Of a stretch of 64,000 bases of DNA, positions 25,067 through 34,786 are shown piece after piece. Each line of letters starts with the position of its first letter. The stretch's first letter is position 1. Origin of the DNA: an uncultured Desulfovibrio sp. (lineage in GTDB: Bacteria; Desulfobacterota; Desulfovibrionia; Desulfovibrionales; Desulfovibrionaceae); NCBI GenBank assembly GCA_913063155.1, contig CAJXYU010000001.1, positions 62,001-126,000 on the forward strand, in the 5' to 3' direction. Made by a program: the position numbers and the translations under genes. The notes below the pieces were generated by a model, which made no database searches, had not been told where the DNA came from, and saw nothing but the letters and a program-made list of their open reading frames with translations.

Positions 25067-26893
25067 CTAGGCAGCGGGCTGCAGGGGCGCCACCTTTTGC
25101 TCCCGGCCGACAGGATGATGGGCCAGGAAGGAAACGGCTTCGTCCTTGCCCATGAACCGGCCCAGGATCTTGGGGTCGGTCCGGCGCAGGTCCACCAGAA
25201 TCAGACCGTCCATGCAGTTGCCGAACTCCGGATCAACGTTGAAGCCCAGAATCTTGCCGCCCAGCTTGAGATACTGCTTGAGCAGCACCGGGATGGACTT
25301 GCCCTTTTCCACGTCGCCCACCACGGCCCCTATGTCGTCCGGATCGCTGAAGGCCAGTTCGGGCACGGACACGTCCAGCTTCTTGAGGCTCTTGAGCTTG
25401 GGAGGCAGCTTGGGACGCACCTGGCGGGACACGCCCTCCAGGGTACAGTGGCGTTCCAGAAAGTTGACTATCAGTTCATGGGAAAGGAGCGAATAATCCC
25501 CGGACACGCTCACGCAGCCGAACAGGTTGGCATAGCGAGGGTTGCGGGTCACGAACGCGGCAATGCCCTTCCAGAGCAGGAGCAGGGGCTGGTAGCTGCG
25601 CTGATATTTTTCGGTGATGAACGAACGCCCCATCTCCAGAGCGGGTTGCACGTTCTCGATGACGCCCGGATCGAAGTCGAACAGGGAGGCCGAATAAAGC
25701 CCCCGGACCCCGTACCGCTCAATGACCTTGTCGGCCATGGCGAAACGGTACGCCCCGGCCACCTCGCGTTCTTCATGGTTCCAAAGCACCAGATGGTTGT
25801 AGTAGTCGTCATAGGCGTCGATATCCAGGGGTTTGCCCGTTCCCTCGCCCACGGCCCGGAAGGTCTGTTCGCGCAGCAGGCCGATTTCGCGCATGAGGCG
25901 CGGGATGCTGGCGGCCTGGGCCTCGAAGACCGTGAACTTTCCGGATCTCAACAGGATGTTTTCGTCGGGTAGGGCCGCCACTTCGCTGGCCAGGATGTGC
26001 CTGGGCCTGGAGTTGGCCAGAGGTTCGAGCTTGCGTTCCCTGGACTTGATGAACTTATCCCGCTTGCGGCCCTTTTCCTTGCGCAGCAAGTGCGTGCGGA
26101 AACGCAGGTAGTCGACCATGTCCCTGTCGTTGTCGAAGGCGGCCAGCTTTTCGGCCGGGATGACGCTTCCGATGGTCATGGTCACGGGGCGCTTGGAGCG
26201 TTTCAGGTTCTCGTGGGGCAGCAGCACGGTGCGCAGGCGTGGATGGACCATGCCCGCGGCCTGGAAGAGCGCGCTGTTGCGGCCCTGAAAAAAGACGGAC
26301 AGCACGGGCACGCCGGTTTTGCGGGCGATGCCCGCCACGGTGGCGCTCCACTCGGGATCGGCCACCATGCGCTTGTGCACCTTGAGGCTGGAGACCTCTC
26401 CGGCGGGAAACACGCCCAGCAGGCCGCCGCCCTTGAGCCAGCGCATGGTCTCCTTGAGACCCGCGATGTTGGCCTTGGCCGAACCCTGGGCGCCGAAGGG
26501 GTCCACGGCGATGAGGTGCTCCCGCATTTCCGGGATGGTCCCCAGCATGTAGTTGGCCATGATTTTGACGTCGGGCCGCACCTGACGGAGCAATTTGACC
26601 AGCAGCAGCCCTTCCACCGCTCCGAAGGGATGGTTGGCCACCACCATGAGCGGACCGGTTCTGGGAATGCGTTCCAGGGGTTGGCCTTCCAATACGTAAT
26701 TGATGCCGAGCCGGGCGAGGGCGCGGTCTATGAAATCGCCTTCAAGCTCGCCGGCTTCGGCGTACATCCTGTTCAAAGTCTTGAATCTGAGAATTTTGGC
26801 GAGAGGCTTGGTGACGAGGGAGAAAATGGCTTTTCGAAACGGGTCGCCATAGGGCGAATCCAATTGAAACAAAGGGGCAGGACACTGCGACAT
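25067..26893 (-). CDS. Bifunctional acyltransferase, OlsF-like (ornithine lipid synthesis)
   Basis: 608 residues in two halves. Residues 1-290 are a PlsC-type acyltransferase with a non-canonical NHPFGAVEG in place of the usual NHxxxxD, then GVFPAGEVS (the phosphate-binding region). Residues 300-590 are a GNAT/hemolysin-type N-acyltransferase resembling OlsB (RPRHILASEVAALPDENILL, YYNHLVLWNHEEREVAGAYR, FDPGVIENVQPALEMGRSF). The fusion order matches OlsF, which N-acylates ornithine and then O-acylates the lyso-lipid to make ornithine lipids. The acyl substrate and product were not tested. Lies alone as a single gene, with a dyad upstream at 26940-26962. Confidence 0.72.
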   Translation of the reverse strand: MSQCPAPLFQLDSPYGDPFRKAIFSLVTKPLAKILRFKTLNRMYAEAGELEGDFIDRALARLGINYVLEGQPLERIPRTGPLMVVANHPFGAVEGLLLVKLLRQVRPDVKIMANYMLGTIPEMREHLIAVDPFGAQGSAKANIAGLKETMRWLKGGGLLGVFPAGEVSSLKVHKRMVADPEWSATVAGIARKTGVPVLSVFFQGRNSALFQAAGMVHPRLRTVLLPHENLKRSKRPVTMTIGSVIPAEKLAAFDNDRDMVDYLRFRTHLLRKEKGRKRDKFIKSRERKLEPLANSRPRHILASEVAALPDENILLRSGKFTVFEAQAASIPRLMREIGLLREQTFRAVGEGTGKPLDIDAYDDYYNHLVLWNHEEREVAGAYRFAMADKVIERYGVRGLYSASLFDFDPGVIENVQPALEMGRSFITEKYQRSYQPLLLLWKGIAAFVTRNPRYANLFGCVSVSGDYSLLSHELIVNFLERHCTLEGVSRQVRPKLPPKLKSLKKLDVSVPELAFSDPDDIGAVVGDVEKGKSIPVLLKQYLKLGGKILGFNVDPEFGNCMDGLILVDLRRTDPKILGRFMGKDEAVSFLAHHPVGREQKVAPLQPAA

Positions 26894-26939
26894 ACATACC
26901 TCCGTGGCATTGTTGCCGGGAACTCTAACAGCCCCTTGC

Positions 26940-26962
26940 TACAATCTCGACGAAGGATTGTA
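26940..26962. repeat. Inverted repeat upstream of the OlsF-like gene
   Basis: TACAATC and GATTGTA separated by 9 bases, about 47 bases upstream of the acyltransferase start. A candidate operator or weak hairpin. Confidence 0.4.
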
Positions 26963-26994
26963 AATAAGTGTGAACGACTTGTTACAAAATGGTT

Positions 26995-27336
26995 TTACTG
27001 CACCACATGGTTGTGTTCGCGAAGCGCCCAATGGTCCCTGGGGATGGGCAGGCAGAAGCTGGTCTTGTCCAGGTCCGAACACATGACCAGACCGCCGGAA
27101 CTCTCGATCCAGTAGACGCGGTCCACGAACATGGCCACGGCCTGGTCCAGGGTCAGCTTGTCCGGGTTGCAGCCCGGCATGTAGCGGCTCAGGATTTCCC
27201 GGGCCGCATTCGCGACCATGCGCGCGCCCGTGGGAGTCAGAGCCACATCCTGGTAATCCAGGGCGTGCATCATGGTTTGGCGACCCTCGATCCGGATCGG
27301 CACCGAAACGCTTGCGTCATAGGGGAATCCACTCAT
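26995..27336 (-). CDS. Conserved-looking 113-residue protein of unknown function
   Basis: A short soluble protein without a signal peptide or membrane segment. The start has a strong GGAAAGGAGG ribosome site. The middle ([49 protein letters not shown]) looks helical. The end has CFCLPIPR-like hydrophobic pattern. No family recognised. It is divergent from groES, with about 250 bases between. Confidence 0.6.
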   Translation of the reverse strand: MSGFPYDASVSVPIRIEGRQTMMHALDYQDVALTPTGARMVANAAREILSRYMPGCNPDKLTLDQAVAMFVDRVYWIESSGGLVMCSDLDKTSFCLPIPRDHWALREHNHVVQ

Positions 27337-27441
27337 GGCGACCTCCTTTCCATATTTTCCTACCTTTTTGCTTGCAATTTACGCGCCGAGCACTCTGCCC
27401 AGGCGAGGGAAAACAGGATTAAAAAAAATTTCAATCCTCCT

Positions 27442-27469
27442 GTTGACAGCTGAAATACTGTGTTTATGT
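27442..27469 (+). promoter_or_regulatory. Candidate groESL promoter
   Basis: TTGACA (27442-27447) and TATGTT (27464-27469) with 16 bases between. The transcript would have a 5' leader of about 115 bases. No CIRCE dyad or sigma32-type box is seen. Confidence 0.5.
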
Positions 27470-27483
27470 TCTGACGAGCTTTC

Positions 27484-27538
27484 CGGCGGTGCCCGGAAAA
27501 TCGGGTTTCCACCGCCCACGGTCCGCGCGGCGGACAGT
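27484..27538 (+). ncRNA. GC-rich structured leader of groESL
   Basis: The leader can form a stem GGCGGTG/CACCGCC with an inner CCCG/CGGG, and a second TCCGC/GCGGA hairpin. No T run follows, so it is not a terminator. It could influence groES translation or stability. Confidence 0.35.
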
Positions 27539-27592
27539 CGGAACAGTGGACAGAACCTACAAAAATTAGATTCACTCTGGAGGTATAGAGGA

Positions 27593-27880
27593 ATGAAACT
27601 GAAACCGCTCAATGACCGCGTACTGGTGAAACGTCTCGAGGTTGAAGAAATGACCGCTGGCGGCATCATCATCCCCGACTCCGCAAAGGAAAAGCCCATG
27701 AAGGGCGAAGTCGTGGCAGCCGGTCCCGGCAAACTGGACGAAAACGGAAAGCGCGTCGACATGACCGTTAAAGAAGGTGACACTGTCCTGTTCGCCAAAT
27801 ACGCAGGAACCGAAATCAAGATCGACGGTGTCGAACACCTCGTCATGCGCGAAGACGACATCCTGGCCGTTGTCGAATAG
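27593..27880 (+). CDS. groES: GroES (Hsp10) co-chaperonin
   Basis: 95 residues. [16 protein letters not shown], the mobile loop [22 protein letters not shown] and the ILAVVE end are classical GroES. It caps GroEL for protein folding in the cytosol. A GGAGG six or more bases upstream is followed by AGAGGAA near the ATG. GroEL follows after 58 bases, in the usual operon order. Confidence 0.97.
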   Translation: MKLKPLNDRVLVKRLEVEEMTAGGIIIPDSAKEKPMKGEVVAAGPGKLDENGKRVDMTVKEGDTVLFAKYAGTEIKIDGVEHLVMREDDILAVVE

Positions 27881-27926
27881 ACAACGTTCCGTTCCATACT
27901 GAATTCGAATTTCACTCAACCAATAA

Positions 27927-29585
<1,659 letters not shown>

Positions 29586-29613
29586 GCCATTCACGCTTAC
29601 CAAGCGAATTAAT

Positions 29614-29646
29614 AAAGCCCCGGCCAGCAATGGTCGGGGCTTTTTA
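29614..29646 (+). terminator. Terminator of groESL
   Basis: A 13-bp stem (AAAGCCCCGGCCA with TGGTCGGGGCTTT, one G-U), loop GCAA, then TT. Confidence 0.85.
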
Positions 29647-29739
29647 ATTAACAAGTCCAAGTCTCAAAAGGACGAAGCCTGCTGGCGCCCCATGCTATAA
29701 GAGTAGTGATGCCGGCACTTCCCCCAAAAAAGATCCCCG

Positions 29740-30108
29740 TTACGCCAACATCCGCCGAATCTCGGCGACAATGGTCTCGGAGTCGGAAAGCGGCTTCAGA
29801 AAAATTGTGCCCGAGACATTGGGGAGCGAACTCAGGTCTGTGGCGATTCGGAATTCCGGCGACCCGGTGTAGACGATGAACCGCATGTCGTCCCATCGCT
29901 TCATGGCCGCCTTGATGAAGTCGGGACCGTTCATGCCGGGCAGGCGCAGGTCCACGATGGCGAGGTCTGCCCACGCCTCCTCCAGAAGACGCAACGCATC
30001 TTCCGCGCTCCCGGCCTGGAGCACGATGAAGTCCTCGTCCTCGAGATTCATGGCCAGACTCTCCCGGACATGCCGGTCATCGTCGAGAACCAGAATGGTC
30101 AGAGGCAT
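29740..30108 (-). CDS. Single-domain response regulator
   Basis: 122 residues made only of a receiver domain: acidic cluster LDDD at the start, phospho-acceptor Asp in IVDLRLPGMNG, Thr in VYTGSPE, Lys in FLKPL. With no output domain it would act by binding a partner or relaying phosphate. Its ATG lies two bases from the stop of the PocR-type kinase, with GGAGG inside the kinase end, so the two form an operon. The kinase is the likely phosphodonor. Confidence 0.9.
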   Translation of the reverse strand: MPLTILVLDDDRHVRESLAMNLEDEDFIVLQAGSAEDALRLLEEAWADLAIVDLRLPGMNGPDFIKAAMKRWDDMRFIVYTGSPEFRIATDLSSLPNVSGTIFLKPLSDSETIVAEIRRMLA

Positions 30109-30110
30109 GG

Positions 30111-31871
30111 TCAGGCCTCCTCGTCCGTTATGGGCAGCATGACGGTAAAACGGGTCCACTGGCCCATCTCGGAGTGCACTTCCATGCGCCCCTTATGCTG
30201 ATCGGCGACAATGAAATAGGACACGGACAACCCGAGGCCGATCCCCTTATCCACCTCCTTGGTGGTGAAAAAAGGTTCGAACACGCGCTTGCGGGTGTAC
30301 TCGTCAAGGCCCGGACCGTTGTCTTCCACTTCCACCACAGCCAAACCGCCACGCCGCTTCAAGCTCAGGCGCAGGCGCGGCCCTTCGTCGCCGTAGTCCT
30401 TGTTCGCCATGGCTTCGGCCCCGTTCTTGAACAGGTTCAAAAAGACCTGCTGGATCTCGTTGCCCTCGCAGTGCACCTTGGGCATATCCGGCTCATAATC
30501 GCGGACGATCTCGATCTTTCGGAAATCATACTGCTTCTTGAGGCTGTAGTCGTTGGCGGCCAGCTCCAGCGTCTTGTCGAGCAACTCGGCCAAATCATAT
30601 TTGCCCATGTGTTTTTCGCTCTTGCGACTGAAACGAAGCATGTTGCTGACGATGTTCGAGGCCCGCTCGCCGGATTCGAGAATGCCCTCAAGCATCATGG
30701 GAATCTCCCGCCGCTTCAGATATTCGCGGACGCCCTCCAGGGAAACGCCACACGCCTCGGCCACCTTGACGTTCCTGGTCAGACTGCCGAAAATCCGTTT
30801 CTTGACGTTGTGCCCATACCCCATGATGGCGGCCAGCGGGTTGTTGATTTCGTGGGCCATGCCCGCGGCCAGGCCGCCGACGGACATCATCTTCTCTGAC
30901 TGGACCATCATCTGTTCGAGATTCACCCGGCTGGTCACGTCATCGATACGAACCACGGCCCCTTCCACTCCGTTGATGACCAGGGGGTAGATGGTGATGT
31001 CCTCATAGCGCGTGCTTCCGCCGATGCGGGAACGTCGTTTGGGGTCCACCATTTCCCGCCGGCTCTCGACGGCCTCCCTGACGCGGTCCATGTCTTCGGC
31101 CAGCCGGGGCATCACCTCGGAAAGGGAACGTCCCACAGCCTCCGCACTCGAAAGACCGCTCTCCTTTTCCGCCATGATGTTCCACTGGGTGACGAGACCT
31201 TCCGTGTCGACGCCGATAAGGATGGACGGCATGGAATCGATGATGTTGCTCAGATAGTTACGCAGGTGGCGGAGTTCGTCCTCGATCTGCTCGCGCTGAA
31301 CAATCTCCTGCTGATACTTGTAATTCTGGGTCGCCATGTCGGAAAGAAAGGCGGAAAGGGCCACGTTGTGCTTGAGGATTTCCTCCACCTTTTCCCGGCT
31401 GAACCGGGGCACCTTGCGCAGGGCTTCCAGATAGGCCTGCTGATCAAAGCCGTACTTTTCGGCCTGCCGGATGAAAAACTTTTCGTCCACGAATTCGTCT
31501 TCGTAGTAGAACTGACCCAGAAAGCTGGTGGCGACATGATGTCCGGCGCAATATATGGGAACGCCGATGTCCCAGAGACCGTTGGCGCACCTGTACCCGT
31601 GGGGCTTGCCGTCCTTGATCTTGTTGACGATGGCGGTGTCGTTCTCGATGCAAAGGGCATTGGTCGTGGGGTGCGCACGGTGGAACTTCACGCATATGTC
31701 CTGCCAGCCCGCCCCGGCGTAGACCTCGCCGGTGACCGCGTCGATGATCCCCGAAGGCATGCCCGTGGCGGCATAGTTCACCTCGAGCATGTTCTGCAAC
31801 TGGTCGACATTGACCAACCCCCGAAACGAGAAACGGGGAAGAGGGGCTTCCTTGTTATTCTCAGACGACAC
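30111..31871 (-). CDS. PocR- and PAS-domain sensor histidine kinase
   Basis: 586 residues. Residues about 10-175 match the PocR ligand domain (LLxxYxxxTG with Cys-rich CVKFHRAHPTTNALC and CANGLWDIGVPI); it likely binds small-molecule ligands. A PAS domain follows, then HisKA with GGLAAGMAHEINNPL, and HATPase_c with N-box FKNGAEAM, DNGPGLDE, FEPFFTTKEVDKGIGLGLS. No membrane helix, so it is cytosolic. The only in-frame starts near the domain are GTG at 31871 (AGGAAAGG six bases upstream) and TTG at 31898; GTG is preferred. It is cotranscribed with the receiver protein. Confidence 0.87.
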   Translation of the reverse strand: MSSENNKEAPLPRFSFRGLVNVDQLQNMLEVNYAATGMPSGIIDAVTGEVYAGAGWQDICVKFHRAHPTTNALCIENDTAIVNKIKDGKPHGYRCANGLWDIGVPIYCAGHHVATSFLGQFYYEDEFVDEKFFIRQAEKYGFDQQAYLEALRKVPRFSREKVEEILKHNVALSAFLSDMATQNYKYQQEIVQREQIEDELRHLRNYLSNIIDSMPSILIGVDTEGLVTQWNIMAEKESGLSSAEAVGRSLSEVMPRLAEDMDRVREAVESRREMVDPKRRSRIGGSTRYEDITIYPLVINGVEGAVVRIDDVTSRVNLEQMMVQSEKMMSVGGLAAGMAHEINNPLAAIMGYGHNVKKRIFGSLTRNVKVAEACGVSLEGVREYLKRREIPMMLEGILESGERASNIVSNMLRFSRKSEKHMGKYDLAELLDKTLELAANDYSLKKQYDFRKIEIVRDYEPDMPKVHCEGNEIQQVFLNLFKNGAEAMANKDYGDEGPRLRLSLKRRGGLAVVEVEDNGPGLDEYTRKRVFEPFFTTKEVDKGIGLGLSVSYFIVADQHKGRMEVHSEMGQWTRFTVMLPITDEEA

Positions 31872-32026
31872 CCGTGCACCTTTCCTGCCATGGTCCAAAA
31901 AGGAATTCTCAATTATGAAACAATGCCACGAAGCCTTGGTACAAACAATGATAAATCAATAGGCATTAAAAGCATCGATGAAAAGAATAGATGCTTGGCA
32001 ACCATCCCCGAGGAGGAGCGTTCACC

Positions 32027-32053
32027 AAAAAGGCGGCCCTTCCGAGCCGCCTT
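32027..32053 (-). terminator. Terminator of LysR gene 1
   Basis: An 8-bp stem AAGGCGGC/GCCGCCTT with an 8-base loop, followed on the minus strand by TTTGG. 37 bases past the stop. Confidence 0.75.
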
Positions 32054-32089
32054 CATATCAAAGCTGGTAAGCACCCGCGAACCCACAGG

Positions 32090-32998
32090 CTACAACCCGC
32101 AACGATCTCCGCTTGTGGCGAAACGACGCATGACCTCCAGGAACAACGCCAATGCCACGGAGTCGTCACCTCGCCGCCAGACAAGCAGCAACTCGCTCAT
32201 GGGCGGGTGCTGCGGCCACCGAAACTGCATGAGCTTCACGCTGCGTGGGCAGGCCTGCTCCATGCGCGCAGGCACGAAGCTCACGCCCATGCCCGCCGCA
32301 ACCAGGGCCAGGCGGGTCTGGTGCTGATCCACCTCCTGAACGATGCGCGGCGAAAGCCCCCGCTCCTCGAACATGTTCATGATCGCCCCGTAGGTGGCCG
32401 GATAATACTCGCGCGGCGGCATGATCAGGGTTTCGTTGTGCAGCGTCTTGAACCCCACACGAACGCACCGGGCCAACCGATGATCCTGACGCATGGCCAG
32501 CACGTACGGGTCCATGAGATAGGCCATGCTCTCCAAGGCCTTGTCGTCCACCCCGCCCTGAATGAGAGCGGCGTCGAGCTCCTCGGCCTTGAGCTTTTCC
32601 ATGGCCTCGGGGGTGTGGGTGTCCTGGATGTCAAGGGCGATGCTGGGATGGTCCCTCCGGAACGCGGCGACCGCGTCCGGGAAGTTGGACTGGGCCGCGG
32701 AGTTGATGAACCCCACACGCACCCTGCCGACCTCGCCCCTGGCCATCATGCGCAGTTGCTCCGCCCCGGTGTTCAGGGTGTCCAGGGTGTTGCGCGCCAC
32801 GGCCAGAAACCGGCTCCCTTCACGGGTGAGCTTCACGCTCCGCTTGGTGCGGTTGAAAAGCATGACTCCCAGATCCTCTTCCAGCTTCTTGATCTGCTGG
32901 CTGAGCGGAGGCTGGGCCATATGCAGCCGTTCGGCGGCCCTGCCGAAATGTTTTTCTTCGGCTACGGCGATGAAATAACGAAGTTGTCTGAGTTCCAT
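32090..32998 (-). CDS. LysR-family regulator 1 of 5
   Basis: 302 residues. The N-terminal winged helix reads MELRQLRYFIAVAEEKHFGRAAERL followed by AQPPLSQQIKKLEEDLG, then a LysR substrate-binding domain (about 90-290). The ligand is unknown. It is divergent from the small membrane-protein gene at 33113. The shared intergenic region holds the 36-bp element at 33006. It is closest to LysR 2, 3 and 5 in the window, suggesting local duplication. A terminator follows. Confidence 0.93.
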   Translation of the reverse strand: MELRQLRYFIAVAEEKHFGRAAERLHMAQPPLSQQIKKLEEDLGVMLFNRTKRSVKLTREGSRFLAVARNTLDTLNTGAEQLRMMARGEVGRVRVGFINSAAQSNFPDAVAAFRRDHPSIALDIQDTHTPEAMEKLKAEELDAALIQGGVDDKALESMAYLMDPYVLAMRQDHRLARCVRVGFKTLHNETLIMPPREYYPATYGAIMNMFEERGLSPRIVQEVDQHQTRLALVAAGMGVSFVPARMEQACPRSVKLMQFRWPQHPPMSELLLVWRRGDDSVALALFLEVMRRFATSGDRCGL

Positions 32999-33005
32999 AA
33001 TATTC

Positions 33006-33064
33006 TTTTCGTCTTAGTCCGGAACAAAATCCATATTGGACAATATATATTCCATGTCAATAAT
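33006..33064 (+). promoter_or_regulatory. LysR1/small-protein-1 control element and promoter
   Basis: TTTTCGTCTT-N6-GAACAAAA-N-CCATATTGGAC (33006-33041). The final TTGGAC acts as -35; AATAAT at 33059-33064 is a near-consensus -10 after 17 bases. The same element, with identical spacing, recurs at 33363-33398. TGGA...TCCA bases in the spacer form a LysR-like dyad. Confidence 0.7.
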
Positions 33065-33112
33065 GGAGGAAACGGTTCGCAAAACGTTCACCACAGACAT
33101 ACGGAGGTCCCT

Positions 33113-33283
33113 ATGCACCATACATGGTATGATGTCGAGCAGGAAATGCGTTGGAGAATGCAGGACAGCACACGGTTTTCCGCGGCGGAACGCCCCGGGC
33201 GGGGGATGGATCTTCCCAGCTTCGCGGCCATGATCGCAATGTTGACCTTGCTTCTGGCCGTGGCCCTCCCGGCCCTCATTTAA
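33113..33283 (+). CDS. Small single-TM protein 1 (LysR-associated)
   Basis: 56 residues. The N-terminal half is charged (WYDVEQEMRWRMQD), then a single C-terminal membrane segment (about 34-56). CGGAGG precedes the ATG. The [LW]Y[DE][MV][EQ] start followed by a charged helix with an R-rich stretch recurs in the two other small proteins here (33465, 35897). It is opposite LysR 1 and probably controlled by it. No function is assigned. Confidence 0.65.
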   Translation: MHHTWYDVEQEMRWRMQDSTRFSAAERPGRGMDLPSFAAMIAMLTLLLAVALPALI

Positions 33284-33362
33284 ACGACAGCAACTTTCAG
33301 GCTATGGATTAAGGAATGAAAAATTTTCAAAAGATTTTTTTCTAAAAACGCAATTAATATCT

Positions 33363-33420
33363 TTTTCGTCTTGAAATCGAACAAAAACCATATTGGACTC
33401 TTCTGCTGACCAAGCATAGA
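33363..33420 (+). promoter_or_regulatory. Second copy of the LysR-linked 36-bp element with promoter
   Basis: TTTTCGTCTT-N6-GAACAAAA-N-CCATATTGGAC at 33363-33398: all non-N positions match the copy at 33006. CATAGA at 33415-33420 serves as -10 after 16 bases. It lies between small-protein genes 1 and 2, so gene 2 has its own promoter. Confidence 0.7.
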
Positions 33421-33464
33421 CGGAATGCAGACAAGACGCCGAACGGCAAACGAGGGAAATGGCC

Positions 33465-33638
33465 ATGCAATACAGCCTCTATGAAATGCAAGCCGGCATT
33501 GAACGTGAAATCAGGGAAAACGCTTCCACCCGTTTTTACAGCCAGGAAGCCACCCGGGCCAAAACCGTGGTTTTCGGGATGCGCATCCTCACCCTTGTCG
33601 TTCTTGCCTTGTTCATGCTGCCGTTAAGTTTTTCGTAA
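33465..33638 (+). CDS. Small single-TM protein 2 (LysR-associated)
   Basis: 57 residues. LYEMQAGIEREIRENASTRFY is the charged N-terminal part, homologous to copies 1 and 3; the C-terminal 25 residues are one membrane helix (GMRILTLVVLALFMLPL). GAGGGA is seven bases before the ATG at 33465; an ATG six bases earlier lacks spacing. Own promoter and a terminator right at the stop make it a monocistronic gene. Too short for standard calling. Confidence 0.68.
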   Translation: MQYSLYEMQAGIEREIRENASTRFYSQEATRAKTVVFGMRILTLVVLALFMLPLSFS

Positions 33639-33661
33639 AAGTCCTCTCCAACGGACTTTTT
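33637..33661 (+). terminator. Terminator of small protein 2
   Basis: An 8-bp stem AAAAGTCC/GGACTTTT with an 8-base loop ending in five T; the arm begins inside the TAA stop codon. Confidence 0.75.
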
Positions 33662-33674
33662 CAAACATGCGCCG

Positions 33675-33704
33675 AAAAGGCCCGGTCCTAGGACCGGGCC
33701 TTTT
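33675..33704. terminator. 30-base perfect palindrome spanning the LysR 2 stop codon
   Basis: Two exact 15-base arms meet at CCTAGG with no loop. The LysR 2 stop codon (complement of 33688-33690) lies at the dyad centre, so the final LysR 2 codons form one arm. Ends in TTTT on each strand: bidirectional terminator. Confidence 0.8.
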
Positions 33705-34668
33705 CATCTATCGGGCGCAATGTCGAGGTCAACCGACGTATGGAGCTGCAACAGTCTCCCGAACCGGGAAATATCCGGCTGTGCTGGCTGAACTGTTCCA
33801 CAACCTTGAGAAAACAGGCCAACTCCGGGGTCTCTTTCGAAAGATTCCAGGCCACCCGCAGTTCACTCATAAGCGGATCGCCTTTCCATTCAAAGGGAAT
33901 CATTTTCACCTCCGGCGGGCATACGGTCTTCATGCGCCGGGGCACAAAACCGACTCCCAGCCCCGAGGCCACGAGGGCCAGCTTGGTCTGGAGCGTGGCC
34001 GCTTCCTGAACGACATTGGGCTCGATGCCGAGCTGCTTGCAACGGGAGAGAACAGCACCGTCGGCTGTTGAGCAGGTATGCGGGTAAACCACAATGTTTT
34101 CCCGATGCAGGCTTCTGATGTCCGCGGAACAAGCCTTGGCCAGCGGATGTTCCAGCCGGACAGCAAGCAGGTAGGGCTCCTTGACGAAGGAATGAAACTC
34201 CAGGTCGCTGATCTCGCCCTGAAAATATTGGAGCACTCCGGCATCCAGGTCGCCCTTTTGGAGCTTGCGGCGTTGCTCCATGGTGTGCATTTCGCGCAGG
34301 TCCAGCACGATGTCCGGATGTTTCCTGCGGAACGCGGCCACGACCTTGGGAAAATCAGAATGGGCCACCGAGGCGCTGAACCCTACGCGCAGCCGGGCCT
34401 TTTCACCTCGGGACATCATGCGGACCGCTTCCAATCCCTGCTCCATGTTGGCCAGGGTCTTTCGCACCACGCACTGGAACGCACGCCCCTCCTTGGTCAG
34501 CTCCACCCTGCGGGACGTGCGCCGCAAGAGCGTAACCCCGATCTCCTCCTCCAGCCGCTTGATCTGCTGGCTCAGTGGAGGCTGGGCCATCCCCAGTTTT
34601 TCCGCGGCACGCCCGAAGTGCTCCTCGTCGGCCACGGCTATGAAATAACGAAGCTGCCTGAGTTCCAT
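33688..34668 (-). CDS. LysR-family regulator 2 of 5
   Basis: 326 residues. The winged helix matches copy 1 (MELRQLRYFIAVADEEHFGRAAEKL, AQPPLSQQIKRLEEEIG). The effector domain is followed by a C-terminal extension of about 25 residues with a SGDCC pair, which runs into the palindromic terminator. A degenerate copy of the 36-bp element lies upstream at 34743. It has no obvious divergent small gene of its own. Ligand unknown. Confidence 0.92.
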   Translation of the reverse strand: MELRQLRYFIAVADEEHFGRAAEKLGMAQPPLSQQIKRLEEEIGVTLLRRTSRRVELTKEGRAFQCVVRKTLANMEQGLEAVRMMSRGEKARLRVGFSASVAHSDFPKVVAAFRRKHPDIVLDLREMHTMEQRRKLQKGDLDAGVLQYFQGEISDLEFHSFVKEPYLLAVRLEHPLAKACSADIRSLHRENIVVYPHTCSTADGAVLSRCKQLGIEPNVVQEAATLQTKLALVASGLGVGFVPRRMKTVCPPEVKMIPFEWKGDPLMSELRVAWNLSKETPELACFLKVVEQFSQHSRIFPGSGDCCSSIRRLTSTLRPIDEKARS

Positions 34669-34742
34669 ATCTTCATGAAAGGGTTTGGATGTTGGAAGTA
34701 TTCCGGTTCATACCCCACAACCCGTTTCAAAGCATAATATTA

Positions 34743-34778
34743 TCTTCGTCTTGGTGTTGAAGCCCGTGCATATCATAC
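34743..34778. promoter_or_regulatory. Degenerate third copy of the 36-bp element, upstream of LysR 2
   Basis: TCTTCGTCTT-N6-GAAGCCCG-N-GCATATCATAC keeps the spacing of the copies at 33006 and 33363 but loses the TTGGAC. Confidence 0.5.
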
Positions 34779-34786
34779 CCACGCCC

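Noticed and set aside
27419-27592. CIRCE element before groES
   Set aside because: No TTAGCACTC-N9-GAGTGCTAA pair is present.
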